Positions 1 through 12,072 of a stretch of 64,000 nt of DNA are shown here, one piece after another. Location of the stretch: positions 62,001 to 126,000 of the forward strand of contig JAKOGH010000794.1 in assembly GCA_024811115.1 (NCBI GenBank). Reading direction: 5' to 3'. The translations under genes and the position numbers were made by a program. The notes under the pieces are model-generated. The model ran no database searches and was not told the origin of the DNA. It was given only the letters and a program-made list of their open reading frames with translations. Each line of letters begins with the position of its first letter. The first letter of the stretch is position 1. This DNA is from Terana coerulea. Its lineage: Eukaryota > Basidiomycota > Agaricomycetes > Polyporales > Phanerochaetaceae.

Positions 1-687
1 GTGCATCGCAAAAGCGTCATCCAACTGAATGAATCGCGCATTGGATCGGCTCAAGAGTCGATATCGCGTGAGGATCAATTCATCTATGGTGTGGAAGGGT
101 TCCAAGATGGCTCCAATCGGCATGTTGTGTAGCGAAGGGTGCAGTAAGCGAAGGGAAGATAACTTGAGCAATGTGGGGGTAGTGGGAAAGTGCACGATAC
201 TGGTTGTATACGACTCAAGCATGATATCTTCGAAGCAGATCTCGTGCAGGTTGCAGAGAGTTGGCAGCACGCCGCGGATGACGTGGATATCGAGCCCGGC
301 AGTAAGGAAGGGAGACGTAAGGTGTAGTTCTCGTATATGCCTTGCCACACGCAAAACACACGGCAGCTCCGAGAAAACTGGACGGTCTAGGCTCCTAGAA
401 TGACGATGGGGAGGAAAACTGGTGAAGATACGGAGACTGCGGAAAAGATGAAATGAGCTTTCGGGCTCCCATGACCGACACACTAAGGAGCAGTTGGCCA
501 AGGATTCATTATCGTCATGAAGGAAATCAACTATGTAGTCGACTACTTCTTGCGCCAATGCAGGTGTCCTGGTCGCACTGGGAATATTCTGCGTATAGTG
601 ACGTGGCTCCTGATTACAACAGTCACTATCGTTAACGCAGTTTCAGTAACTTGAGTGTACATTACTCACATGCATGTGAACCGCCAT
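1..687 (-). CDS. F-box domain protein (partial, runs off left edge)
   Basis: I read a short first exon (687-670, starting MAVHMH), a GTGAGT donor at 669-664, an acceptor at 612-610, and then one open exon from 609 to the window edge. About 20 residues into exon 2 comes an F-box-like stretch (VVDYIVDFLHDDNESLANCS then LVCRSW), followed by short Leu-rich segments such as IRELHLTSPFL and LLKLSSLRLLH, as in the large basidiomycete F-box families. Such proteins usually act as SCF ubiquitin-ligase substrate adaptors through Skp1; that role is family knowledge. The substrate is unknown and the C-terminus lies outside the window. The start rests on splice inference. Confidence 0.75.
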
Positions 688-1156
688 GTCTCAGAAATTT
701 GTCTATATTACCAGTATTTGCGCGTGAGCGACAAGAGCGAAGCCGTGTGAAGCCGACGCCAGCAGACTCCGGATAAGTCAAATCGGGAAGTGGGATCAGC
801 TTTGTGGCGCGGCATAAACCGGAAGACGGATTGCTTCCGCATAAGCGATCATGCTTACCGCCGGTCGCCTGCCCACCGTCAAGCCTTGTGCTAAAACTGC
901 CATTCACAGCACTTGCAAGCCTGTACAACTTGGGTGTTACTGGCTGATGTTTATGTTAGCACGCCTCTGTCACGGTAGGAGATGGCAGGGAGAGGCAGCA
1001 CTAATACGGTGAATTCCTAATATATACAAGAATGCGATCGCAACGAGTACAAAGTCCGAGTTACAGGGGAACAGGGGTCGGCAGCGGCAATGGAAAGCGG
1101 AAATGTGCACAGACGCTTGATGTAACGTCCATGAGCTTATAATAGGGGCTCTATGT
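688..1156. other. Intergenic, F-box promoter side and PARP-finger gene 3' side
   Basis: About 470 bases between the F-box start and the stop of the next minus-strand gene. I see no convincing coding exon or RNA gene. Confidence 0.5.
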
Positions 1157-2792
1157 TTACTCCTCATCGTCTTCCTCCTCAATGGCCTCCTCCTTTTTCT
1201 TGCGAGAAGATGAAGGCTTAGCGGCGGGCTTCTTGGCCTTGGAGGCAGGTTTCGATGCCTTGGATGGCGGTTTCGATGCCTTCGACGCGGGCTTGGAAGG
1301 AGCCTATTACTGGTCAGACCAGGTTCATAATGCAAAGTGGGAATGACGTTGTACCTTACGCTTAGGCTTCGGTTCTTCCTCTTCCTCTTCTGCTTCGTCT
1401 TCGTCCCCACTAACTGCATTGATAGCAGCGCCGAAATCCTCGCCGGACTCTTCGTCATCCTCTTCCTGCTTCTTCTTGGTTGCCCGCTTCTTAGGTGCAG
1501 CCTTTGCCTTCGCCGGTGCGGCTTTCTTGGCGGGAGCCCGCTTGGCCTTGGGCTTTTCTTCCTCCTCCATATCTTCATCTTCTGTCTCGTCCTTCTACGT
1601 GACCGTGTCAATCAAATGAACAATGTTCCCAAAACTGCACAAACCTTAGTCTTCCTCACCCTCTTCTTGGCCGGCTTCTCCTCGTCGTCGTCTTCATCAT
1701 TCTTCTTCGCGCGTTTGGCGGGAGCCCTCTTCTTCTTCTCTATCTCGACAGGCTCTCCAGGACCCTGGTCATCTTCAGGAACAGCGCCTTCATCCCAAGC
1801 GCGTTGAACTTTCTCTTGCTCCGCCGCTTTGAGTTCTCCGTAGCCCTCAATCTCTTCAGGCTTAGAATACGACTGCTTCAACTTGCCGATGATACTCGCA
1901 GGAGCGCAACCCCAATGCTGCCACGTACTGGAGCTGGATGAGCCATAGAACGAATCTTGACTAACAATGTACTCACGTAGTTGGGTTGCCACGGAAGTTG
2001 CCCTCGTTGCCGAGTCTGAACAAGCCTTTGGCAATGTTCTCATCGCAGCCGCCTATATGCCATACATATTTCAGCGACTTACGGCGACAAAATGTAGTCT
2101 TGAACCCACCTTTGCACTTGGAGCGAGCAGATGCGGCATACTCAAGCTTGAACTTGCCAGGCTGGTCCTCTTTCTTGGCAGCCTTCTTGCCGGCGGCCTT
2201 CTTCTTGGGCTTCTCCTCGTCTTCCTCGTCGTCGTCATCTGCCTCGGGCTTGCGAGCGGTCTCTGGGATATCTTCGTCCGCGACGTGTCCGACTTCCCAT
2301 GCCTTGCGTATTTTATCTTTGTCGTCGTCGTTGAGCTCATCAAAGCCGTCGAGCTCGTCGGCCTCTTCGAACTGCGTCTTGATGTTGTCGATGATTTTAG
2401 GGGTCACGCATCCCCAATGACGCCAGGCACTACGAGATTAATGTAAGGCAAAAGGACATGCCGGACGAGCATCACAAGACGTACAAGCTGGTGTGGCCCT
2501 GGAAATCAACTATAGAACCAAACCGCAGCTCGCCCTTCTCAAGTTTGGTCCCTGCACCAGCCAGTCAGCTCGTGCATGACACTAAGTCATCACAACACTT
2601 ACCAGCACACGGCTTAGGCCCTACAAAATCATAAAGGACGCGACAATCGCGAAAGGTCAGCGTGGTTGGGTATGGAGGCGGTGCCGTTGGCACGAGCACG
2701 GAGCCGCACGCACCTTTGCATTTGGCACGAGCACTGGCCGCGTACTCCAGGCGGTATCCAGATTTCTTACTTTCAGCCTCGTCGTCGGACAT
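1157..2792 (-). CDS. PARP-type zinc-finger protein with two zf-PARP domains and a basic/acidic tail
   Basis: Starts MSDDEAESKKSGYRLEYAAS at 2792. Two PARP-type fingers are seen. The first has YAASARAKCKG, then PKPCAG on an 18-nt exon (2620-2603), then WRHWGC. The second has YAASARSKCKG, GCDENIAKGLFRLGNEG and WQHWGC. Each thus shows the C-x2-C ... H-x2-C zinc pattern expected of PF00645. After the fingers the protein is low-complexity, alternating Lys/Ala/Pro-rich and Asp/Glu-rich stretches, ending EEEDDEE. Seven or so exons join in frame with GT-AG introns. There is no PARP catalytic, WGR or BRCT domain, so this is a stand-alone finger protein. It probably binds nicked or structured DNA in the nucleus; that role is inferred from the domain. 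Confidence 0.88.
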
Positions 2793-3321
2793 GCTTGCTG
2801 AATTTAGGGGCTGTAGGTGGGGGGAAAATCGATGGGGAGGGTGGGCAGCGCGAGTTTCAGAGTAAGGTTGGGAATTATATGGGCATGGAAACAATTCATA
2901 GTCCGACTGTATTCGCCCGGCTTATTCCACGACCCTTTGGCCACTTTGCCACGGCCCCCGTTTGGCCAAGCATGGGCCTTGTCGGAGCCCAACGGGACGT
3001 TCGACGTTCCAACATTCTCTTCTTCATCTCCAGGAGAATGAAGTGTGTGGAGGATAGCAGGATCACCGCCTGCACAACTCCGTCAGTTCTGCACTCTGCT
3101 CCGCTACAACTCTGTGCGGTCAGGACGTGGCAATTCAAACTACGCCGTTCTCCGACAAAGACTGACGTCTCGACTACGGCTGACAAGCATCAAGCAAGTA
3201 TCTTCTCACAGATGATATATAACGGATCGTCCAAGTTCTCTATTGTGTAGAAGTACAAGGCATCAAGCGCATAGTCCGTTGTCCTCGCCAGAAGTCCATG
3301 CATCCCTATTCTGCAGGTTAT
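2793..3321. other. Intergenic
   Basis: About 530 bases holding the PARP-finger gene promoter and the 3' flank of the C2H2/RING gene. Nothing else recognised. Confidence 0.5.
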
Positions 3322-4258
3322 CTACAGAGCCGAAAGGTAGATTTTCCTCAACTGCTTTGGGACTGCGAAGTCTCGACAGACAGGGCACATCTTCTTGTGC
3401 GACAAAGCCGTACGTATGCATCTGTAAGAAAGTGGTTTAGAATCGTCTACACAAGCCTTTCATCAAGATGCTCACGGTGTGCAAAACAAATGCCCGCAGC
3501 GTGTCGCACTGGTCTCCTTGGGTGCCTCCAAGCACAGGGGACAGCTGAATGAGACGGACGATTTCGGATGTTCCTCAGAGTCGCAAGCAGCGGTATGGGT
3601 AAGGGAACCACTGTTCGTAGTCTGAGAACCTTGCATGGGCGAAGTGTTGCTGGACGGAGGTTGGACGGAGTGGATAGGGATGCGAGAAATGAGGTATGCG
3701 TCTCGCTCTTCCTCGAAATCCTCTGCATCATCGTCCGTCCAGTAATTAGGATCTTCTTCATCGTCCGAACTCTCTGCAGCCCGTTCGTTCTCCTCAGGAA
3801 ATGCAGTTTCCCCGAGCTCATCCTCCCAACCTTCCGACGAGTCGTCGATATCGTCGTCGTCATCGCTGTCGTCGTCACTGTCATCTCGATGAACGGCAGC
3901 GTACTCGATGTGCTGATATACAACCGTGAGCTCAAGTGTGTAGTGTGAACATGGCGACTTTGACTCACCACGCGCAGACCAGCTGCCGTGCGGAATCCCC
4001 GCTCGCATACGGCGCAGTAATGATGGCGGGAGGAATAGACGTAGTGCTAGAGTCGGTTGAATAAGCATGTGTTGACAGGGGTCGAAGGAGAACACATACG
4101 TTGCGAAGCGAATTCTTATTGGCAAACCGCCTGTTGCAAGTATCGCACTTGGGGTGGTTGGGCGACAGCTGAACATGCTGTGCCCGTGCGTCCTCCCCGG
4201 GGAAGTAGCGGTCGCAAATGGTGCAGTAGGTCAAGTCAGAGTAGAGGTAGTCAGACAT
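3322..4258 (-). CDS. C2H2 zinc-finger and RING-finger protein
   Basis: Start chosen at MSDYLYSDLTY (4258); an in-frame Met lies upstream at 4309. Finger region 1 is YCTICDRYFPGEDARAQHVQ followed by SPNHPKCDTCNRRF. Region 2 is HYCAVCERGFRTAAGLRVH and sits on a separate exon. A long Asp/Glu/Ser-rich linker follows. The C-terminal RING is split by an intron: CPLCLEAPKETSATRCGHLF, CTPCIRTAL, then MCPVCRDF, ending IYLSAL. The RING has all expected metal ligands (C-x2-C ... C-x-H-x2-C-x2-C ... C-x2-C), so E3 ubiquitin ligase activity is plausible. Substrate and localisation are unknown. A second gene of the same architecture lies at 46243-48730. Confidence 0.85.
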
Positions 4259-4806
4259 CTTCGGCAGATGTGAGCTGGAGCGGTGTAGGTTGTGGACTGA
4301 GTTATGCATCCTCGGAGTCAGCCATGTCCTAGCTTTATACCCTGCAGATTCTGGGGTTTCATCGCCGTCCGTCGGCTTACCACGTTAAGCACATACTGCC
4401 TATGCGTCGCCCCCGCCTCCCGGCACAGTGTTACAACGTACTCAACGTTTGGTCCGCGTTGTGATCTGGACTGACCACCGCCGGATGAAACCCACTTCGA
4501 CCTCCAGGGTGCGGATAGACCTATATGGAAATTTCGTGTATTGTAGCCTTAGGTCTCGCGGATTAGAGTGCCATGGATGGATGTCGTCTCCGAGGCATGA
4601 GCTGACTTGGAGTTGACAGTGCAGGTTCCAAGACACTGCGAGTGAAGGGAAAAGTCAAGCCGCGTTTCGTTCTAGAGGCGCCCGACAGCGCCGGACGTCC
4701 TAAAGCAATTCTAGCATGAGAGCGTCATTACCTCCTTTCATTCACACCGGCGACCCCAATACCTGTGTACTATACTACTCTGTAATCTCATAATCTTTGT
4801 GCTATA
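4259..4806. other. Intergenic, divergent promoter region
   Basis: About 550 bases between the divergent C2H2/RING gene and HIR1. No coding exon supported. Confidence 0.5.
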
Positions 4807-7800
4807 ATGCGGTTTACCAAACCCGCTTGGGTTGTCCACAAAGGTCTGTCGGCATCTACCAGCTCTCCTGAAGCCATTCCAACCAACCAGTAGATTCCTC
4901 CAGCCGCGACCAGTCGAAAAGACACTCTATATTCTCTTGCCACGTTCATCCAGACTGCTCTCGTATTGCAACGGGAGGCTTAGACGCGAAAGTGCGAATA
5001 TGGAGCACGAAACCCATCTTGAACCGCGATGCCGAGCTCGCTGGCCGGCCACCGAAGCTCCTATGTACTCTGGCGATGCACACAGGCCCCGTGCTGACGG
5101 TACGCTGGGCACACTCTGGAAGATGGCTGGCAAGTGGTAGCGACGACGCTATCATCATGATATGGGACCTTGACCCGTGAGTGCGCTTCTCACACACTCC
5201 GAGGTCATGCTGCTGAGCGCAGTCACCGTAGGACAGCAAAGGGGAAAGTGTGGGGATCGGACGAGGTGAATGTGGAGGGGTGGAAGCCGCTGAAACGATT
5301 GCCAGGGCATGAAAGTGGTGCGTGCCGGTATTCCTGTCCCTCCGCTCCGCTCTAACGCTTCGCAGATGTTACCGACTTGGCGTGGTCTCCTGGCGACAGA
5401 TATCTTGCGTCCGGTGGGGTTGGATTCCCGTGTTATTATTTGGAATGGATTCACACTCGGTGCGCAGCATGACATGTTCATTATCCGCGTATATTCTAAC
5501 AATGCCATACTCAGAGCCACTGCGGAGGCTGGATAACCATCAAGGGTTTGTGAAGGGGGTGTGCTGGGATCCAGTGGGTGAGTTTCTGGCGACCTCGTCA
5601 GACGACCGCAGTGTCAAGATTTGGCGAACGACGGATTGGGAGTTGGAGGCCGAAGTCAAGAAGCCCTTTGAAGACTCTCCTGGCACGTTCTTCCGAAGGC
5701 TAAGGTATGCGTGCCTTCAAAGAATGACATTGCTCTGGCTAACTTCTATTAGCTGGTCTCCGGATGGTGCACACATTACAGCTTCTAACGCGACAAATAA
5801 TAAGGGCTACGTGTTCATTGCCGCGGTGATAGCACGGAACACATGGACGTCGGAGATCAGCTTAGTTGGGCATGAAAACACGGTCGAGGTTGCTGTACGT
5901 GCTTATGTTTCCTTTTCAGAGTTATGTTGCTGACTCGAGCCCAGGCATACAATCCACACCTGTTTCTACGTGACTCAAATGCGCCCATAGTGGCCTCTAA
6001 CCTCTGCTCGGTAGCCGCACTTGGCGCGGATGACCGGTCGAGTCTCGGTGTGGCAGACCAAGTCTGCCCGGCCGCTGGTAGTGGCGAAAGACGTGTTTGA
6101 GCGCCAAATCATGGATTTAAGTTGGTGAGCAACGTGCTTCTGTGCTGGTGCCTGCGCTGGCTGATCGCCGTTGCATCCAGGTCATCTGACGGCTTCACGC
6201 TCTACGCCGTCTCGTCGGATGGGACGATGGCCGTGTTCAGCTTCGACCCCGAGGAGATGGAAGGCATCGCCCCGGTCTCTGCACAGGAGCAGTACTTGAG
6301 GAAGTTCGGGTTCGCGCTGCCACCCATCCCTGAAGGCTACTCGCACATCGGAAAGACAACCGACTCACGGATGACGCCACCACCGTCGCCCGGCCGCGCG
6401 CCTGCGAACGTACAGGTACAAGACTCTGGGTTCGGCATGGTGACGCAGGGCGGGGAGCATGTGAACAAGCTGGTCGCGAAGCGCAAGAAGCGGGGGCAGA
6501 CCACATTTGGCGGCGCCCTCGGTGCATCTGTGCCCTCCGCCGGCAATATCGCAGAAGCATTCTCTCCTGTGTCCGCGAGCGCCGTGGCCGGCCCCAGCAA
6601 GTCCACCGGACGGTCGTTCCACGAGATCGCCGGCATCGTGCCGTCGCGGCCGCCAGCGCTACAGGCCACGTCTGTGCCTGCAGCATCAGCAAGCGGGTTT
6701 GGAGAGAGCCGCGGCGGGAGCGAAGACATGCAGATGGAACTGTCGTATCCGGACGACCACGATATGAATACCGACGTGCAAATTAGCTCGCTCGACGGCA
6801 ACGGAAGAGGAAAGCGAAAGTCAATTGTGATGGACTCCATCGACGACCGACCCAGCAAGGCAAGAACACTGGGTGGAGACCGCCCGCGGGATACAGTGCC
6901 GATCCGAGAACTTGCGTCCACGAGTAACGCTGTGGTAGTGTACGATGCGTCGAGCGCACCTGGTGCCCAAAGCATATCGACAAGGCTGCCAATCGCCCCA
7001 CTGCTCACTTACTTGAAGATCTCCGTAGAAGGTACTGAAGATATTCTTGAAGCGCGAAATTCCGACGATGGGTGTAAGTTGCAAGGTTTGCTGCAGGACC
7101 ATCGCACTGATTGCTTGTTGCAGCACCACATGAGGTCATCTATGTTGGTGGAAAGCAGACACAATGGTTGGATTACTTGCCTTCACCGGTTCTGACACTG
7201 GCGGCTTCTCCCACATTCTGCGCCATCGCGATGCAAGACGGCTCGTTGAATGTTTACTCGCCGACGGGGAGGAGGTGAATCGTACAGATTGACCGTGGAA
7301 TTATGGATACTAACTGGATTGCAGGTTGATGCCAACGATGAGCCTCGGCTCCTCTTGCTGTCTTCTCAGCGCAAGCAAGAATTGCCTCATGGCTTTGACC
7401 TCCAATGGCCAAGTGCACACATGGTAGGCGCCAGGATAGTAAATGTACTGCTCAAACGCTGAGGTCCGTAACAGGAACGTTAAACAACAATCCGCCCTTT
7501 TCCCACCCACCTCCATCGTACCCATCATGGGTGCATCCCCAAATTGCACTGTTATCTCAGCATACGTCCGGCCCAACGGCGCACCCGTTGTAGTGCTGTC
7601 CACTGGGGTTGCACACAGCTACGACCCGGCCCTGTTCTCTTGGGTTAAGATCAACGACGGGTGGTTCGCTGAAGGCTCTGACGCATGGTCCGCTCGTGCC
7701 CGCGGGAACACCCAGCTTGCGACGCGCGGAGTCGTCAGTGCCATCGAGTCCGCGGTCACCGAGCATACACCGGCGCCGGCGAGCGATGTCCAGAGACCGG

Positions 7801-8254
7801 CGTGGTGGGGCGCCGCCCTGACGCTCGGGCACCTGGAGACGCGGATGCACGCTGCAAAGACGCTGGACAGCCCGCAGGAGTACAAGCACGCGCTTGTGCT
7901 GTATGCGAAGAAGATCGCAGATGAGGGCTTCAGAGCAAAAGCAGAGGAGCTGGTGAAAGAGCTGTTTGGGCCTCTGTACTGGTGCGTCTTCTCGTAGTGG
8001 CTCTGGCTCATATGGTAACTCACGCTTCTTTCTGGGCAGGCGGCCAGGAAGGGACGACTCATGGTCACCTGCTCTACTTGGGTTCTCAAAACGTGACCTA
8101 CTGAAAGACGTTCTCGGCGTGTTTGGTCTGTCTTGTCTGCTTTTTCTTCACCACGTCGTCGCTGATCTCATTTAATACAGCACGTAGCAAAACGCTAACA
8201 AAACTGGCTCTTGACTGGCAAGATACGTTGAAGAAGGCCTCGAGTGAGGATTGA
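4807..8254 (+). CDS. HIR1: HIR1/HIRA-like WD40 histone chaperone subunit
   Basis: Starts MRFTKPAWVVHK, the typical HIR1 N-terminus. The next exon begins after an acceptor near 4893 and reads HSIFSCHVHPDCSRIATGGL then DAKVRIW. WD repeats follow: WLASGSDDAIIMIWDL, LATSSDDRSVKIWRT, SLVGHENTVEVA and FTLYAVSSDGTMAVFSF. A Ser/Pro-rich linker leads to the Hira domain, with FCAIAMQDGSLNVYSPTGRR and LMALTSNGQVHTW; the end is SKTLTKLALDWQDTLKK. The HIR complex deposits H3-H4 outside S phase and represses histone genes (family knowledge). Two single-base frame breaks lie in conserved WD sequence, near 5413 (LAS/VGLDSRVIIW) and 6041 (GADDRS/VSVWQTK). Both look like extra bases and are probably assembly indels. 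The stop is 9 bases from the stop of the next gene on the other strand. Confidence 0.9.
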
Positions 8255-8263
8255 GCGTATCTA

Positions 8264-9699
8264 TTAGCCCCAGCGAACCTTCATTACGACCCTCTTTACT
8301 CCCTCCTCCTTTTTCCATATGGTTTCCACTGTGCCTTTTTGCCCATTGCATCTGGATGGAGCCCCACTTGTCACAGCGCGAGTAAACTCTGCTACGCCTC
8401 CGCCCACGCCGAAATAGACCAGCTTCGCAGCCACTAGACAGACAGGCAATGTGTTGTTTGGGTTTTTGGTACGAGGCAATGGATCCTGTAGGTCTTCCGA
8501 GGCTCCTTCCTGCAATGAGATTTGGGCGGCTGATGTTGCAAGACCGTCGACAGTAGCCTTTGATGTCGCATACGCACTCCACATGAGGTCTGTGAGACCT
8601 GCAAGACTGTCCGTACGGTATATGGTTTCGGATGTGAGAACGACGTCGTATCCTTCCTTCGTAAGCTGTGGGTCGAACGTCTCCCATGATCCGGAGAAGA
8701 GCCGCAAGGATACGCCATATAGTTCCAGAGCACCCGTGAAAGCCTCTATCAGGGATTCTGAAAGCTGTAGGTCGCCAGGGATCGATGCGTCGGTGGGCGG
8801 TAGGGGTTCCGTCTCGGCCTCCTCGCTTGTTCCAGTGTCGCCGAAGCTTGAGACGTATGAACTGGAAGCGGGAGACATGTCTATAGTTGTCATCAGGCTC
8901 AAGTACATAATGACAAAGGCAAAGAAATGGTACGTACACCAAGCCAGAATGATATTGGGAAGAGTGACAAGTCGGAAGACAAGCTCGTTGTAATCTTGCA
9001 GATGAAGTTCAATCCTCCTATTCGAGTTCGGAGGAGCCGAGAAGATACTGTGCAGTACAGCTAGAGAAGGAATGGCCGTGCCGCATCCCAGCTGAGCGAA
9101 GGTGAGCAGAATGTCGGAGACGTCATCAAGAGCTGTCTATTACCTCAAGAACCCTAAAGTCCGTGCCCCCTCGACAGCGGGAGCCACTAGATCCGGGACG
9201 CAGCCCGCTAGATCAATGCTGCATTCCCATGTCTTCAAGCCTCCTTCGTAGACGCCTGGCACGAGGTCCGAGGGCGCCTCAATGTGCATAAGATCCGAGT
9301 CGAGCTGTTGTGTCGTAGATGCACCAGTTGACGATTGGCCGTCCGAATTTGACGATATCAGCTGGAAGCGGGCATCGTATAGATCTCGTTTTGCTAGAGT
9401 AATATGATTGATCGAGGAACGGAGTGTTGAGATAGTAGGTATATGGACGGATGAATAACTTATTACGTTTGGCAAGGTTTTGATCTATGTTACACTCACT
9501 GAGAAGTGCTGTATTGTGACTGGGGAAAGGAACTGACCAGATTGTGAAGGATATGCTCCTTGAAGTGTTCCGCTGGCGGATTAATCACGTCTGCAGATGC
9601 AACGGCGCCCGCAGACGAGCCATCCGTGTATGGATCTGGAGTTCCGAGGACGGACTGGTCGATTTCGTCCTCCTCGAGATCAAATTCGAACTTAAACAT
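8264..9699 (-). CDS. HPM1: METTL18/Hpm1-like protein-histidine N-methyltransferase
   Basis: Starts MFKFEFDLEEDEIDQS. The HNL/IKTLPNVISYSSV junction fits a GTCAGT donor in an intron of about 52 nt. The SAM-binding motif LELGCGTAIPSLAVL spans the exon junction near 9090-9150, followed by LHLQDYNELVFRLVTLPNII, which matches the family's substrate-side motif. Farther on come LRLFSGSWETF, YDVVLTSETIY and AAKLVYFGVGGGVAEF, all diagnostic of METTL18/Hpm1. In yeast, Hpm1 methylates a histidine of ribosomal protein uL3/Rpl3 and affects ribosome assembly (family knowledge). All exons join in frame. Confidence 0.9.
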
Positions 9700-9839
9700 G
9701 ATTCTGATTTCCTACAGTCTCGCATAGTAGCTCGGTAAGTATGCCATATAAAGTGTAGATATTTTAGTGCAGCTCACTGGTGGTAGGTATGTTGAACACG
9801 GCAAAGGCAAGGAAGCCTGAGATTCAACTGGGAGTTGCG

Positions 9840-10446
9840 GAGCGAACTCAAAAATTGATGAGCACGTTTCTCGAAACGCCACAAAGATGATTTCCACAAT
9901 GGGAACGTTTTAGCGTCTATTTGTAACTCGCATTCTTTGTCTCTTTCCACGAGCATCTATATGTTGACCCATTCATCGCTGCTCGCATCTGAGCTTACTC
10001 CGTGATAAATCTGGATTGAGTCACTGCCAGTCGGAGTGGAACGGCGTTGAAAGGTCATCGCCTCACGAAGACAACGGGTGACGACGTGGGTCCATTTGCG
10101 TCGCGCTGCCCAGCGCCCCAACAGTGCCCACGCAGTCATTCAAGAACAGTTTCGCTACGGGCTCTGCTTTACCTAAGGAAAGAATTCCGGGCCTAGTAGA
10201 GAAGCTTCAAGAGCTCTCTGAATGCGAGGATAGTCGAACATGTATCGTATTCTGGTAAGAGCATACAACGACCCGGACCCGGACATGCCAGTTCTCACGC
10301 ATGGTCTAACGTGCCATAGTTCTCCTCATCCGTCTCTTCCCTTAATTCAGCGCGAATACTTTCATGCCGTCGAGACCATCTTGCCGAGATGGTTTAAAGG
10401 ACCACGCTATGCCTACGACATCATCACTAGTACCTATTCAAGTTGA
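9840..10446 (+). pseudogene. Truncated, decayed copy of the 5' end of a FunK1 gene
   Basis: This stretch matches the promoter, first exon, intron and start of exon 2 of the FunK1 gene at about 14960-15560. Shared blocks include AGAAGCTTCAAGAGCTCTCT, the AGAGCATACAACGAC intron start and AAAGGACCACGCTATG. The start codon equivalent is lost (GGGTGACGACG in place of ATGGTTGACGACG). Extra bases are inserted after CGCGCTGCCCA, and similarity stops after ATCACTAGTACCTATTCA. It cannot encode a kinase domain. I infer a segmental duplication followed by decay. Confidence 0.8.
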
Positions 10447-11950
10447 AGGACGTCACCCCCAGTCTCAGACTGGTTGCTGTTCAAATAAGTGAGTGCATTC
10501 TGTTTATCCGGTTCTGGAGTAGGAAGGCCGTTGGGACGAAGCGTTGGAATGAAGCGTACGACCTACGAATGCAGGAGCTAGTGGGGTGGCAAGATAGAAG
10601 TCGCCGTGCGCCCGAGTCAAGCAAGAATACCGCTGCTACTCCCACGCACGCGGCTTGTTGAATACAATACGTTGAGCTTGAAGCACCTTCTCTTTCACAA
10701 GCCTCGCCTTTACGGGATCGCAACTCACAACTTCAAACAGGAACGAGGCGCGGGTGAGGTACGCACCGATATCTTCTTTGTTAATTTCTCAATGCATATG
10801 TCAAGAGTGACACTCATCATTAGGTAACAGGGGCAGAATGGACTGGACTGTGCTGCAAAGGCTAGCGGAAGCGGCTTTCATCAGCTTTGAGGCACACGCT
10901 GGCGCCGCAATCTACTTTCGGATTGATATCGCCATTTTTGGTGCGTCTTACTGTCTCCACGACCCGACCAAAACTACTGAAAGAAAAGGTGGTTCTGGCT
11001 CTACAGTGGAGGTACACGCAGTGTGCTCGGTTTCACAGCGTGATGGGGCGGAAGGCCAAGCAACGTCTTTGGGGCCAGCGCGACTCGGTCTGGACGGGTG
11101 GCTTACGTAACCCTTCCAGGCGGCCGGACCCAGACCACCGTCTACACGCTAAGTAAGGTTTGGAAGCTTCCAGCGCCGCGGAGTGCGCCTCATTGACACC
11201 GCCGCTGACCTCCGCCTTTCAAACATTCAGGTGGGGCTGGTTCGTCCATTTCGACTTTACGCTACTGGTAACGCAACCTGTCAGGTACTACACCACAATT
11301 TTACCATTATCGGGCCGCATTACCTGATACCAACAACCAAGGGGCGTACCTATCACCACACCAAAGAATGGTTTCATCAATGAGTTAGTACATCCGGTCA
11401 CCTCAGCTGGTCACCCTGCTCCATGGGAGGTGTGGAAGGGATGCTCCCGCCATCACTCACTTGGCTCAATTATGGTCCACCGCAGATCTGCAGCCCAGGC
11501 CGATAGCAGCAGGACCAGTACATCCACGGATGTCGTTCACTTGTTTTGCTCAGAGCCTGTGAACATGTCATGGCAATGGACATGGATAGTTTGCTTCGGG
11601 CGGGTGGGATACGCGATCCGTAAACCCCGTCCTCCCGAATGCGGCGCTACGTTTCTCGTGCCTGAGACGCGCCACCTGCTCGGAATCATTCGGTGCAAGA
11701 TTGACAGCCATCCACAGCGAGTGTTCTAGCTGCACTCACTCCGCTCGAATATTGTCACCGACGACAGAAGAATGGAGAGCTACGCGACGGTGCCGCTTCG
11801 ATGTGCGAGCTGCCCGCTAAGCGCAATCCAAAGCTCCCTTCCCCGTGGTACCAGGCCGTTCTGTGCTTCGCGGAGATGGATGTGCGCCGGGTGGCTAATT
11901 GGTGGTATGCGCATGTCAGGTCAAAACAGACCACAATTGCGACGACGGTG
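10447..11950. other. Long stretch without a confident gene
   Basis: Several short open frames occur (for example 10838-11110 and 11183-11383 on the plus strand), but none shows a recognised domain or consistent splice-joined homology. Possibly degenerate coding sequence between the FunK1 fragment and the lectin gene. Confidence 0.4.
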
Positions 11951-11976
11951 AGCAAAAGACGCTAGACTGTCCTGCG

Positions 11977-11984
11977 TATATAAA
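11977..11984 (+). promoter_or_regulatory. TATA box of the lectin gene
   Basis: TATATAAA lies 89 bases before the ATG at 12073, a normal distance for a fungal TATA-driven gene. It is followed by a pyrimidine-rich leader. This suggests strong or inducible expression of the jacalin-fusion gene. Confidence 0.6.
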
Positions 11985-12072
11985 GGGCTTGCGAAATAGC
12001 TGGACGGCACCAAGTTCTCTCTCAATCTTCTACACCTTCACCCCCCTCGCAAAGCATCTACCGACCTCTACC

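Noticed and set aside
970..1611. A 213-codon basic open frame on the minus strand
   Set aside because: It is an alternate frame of the Lys/Ala-rich tail of the PARP-finger gene; splice-joined family frames explain the region.
6237..7008. Long minus-strand open frames opposite HIR1
   Set aside because: They mirror GC-rich coding sequence of HIR1, which has clear WD40 and Hira motifs on the plus strand.
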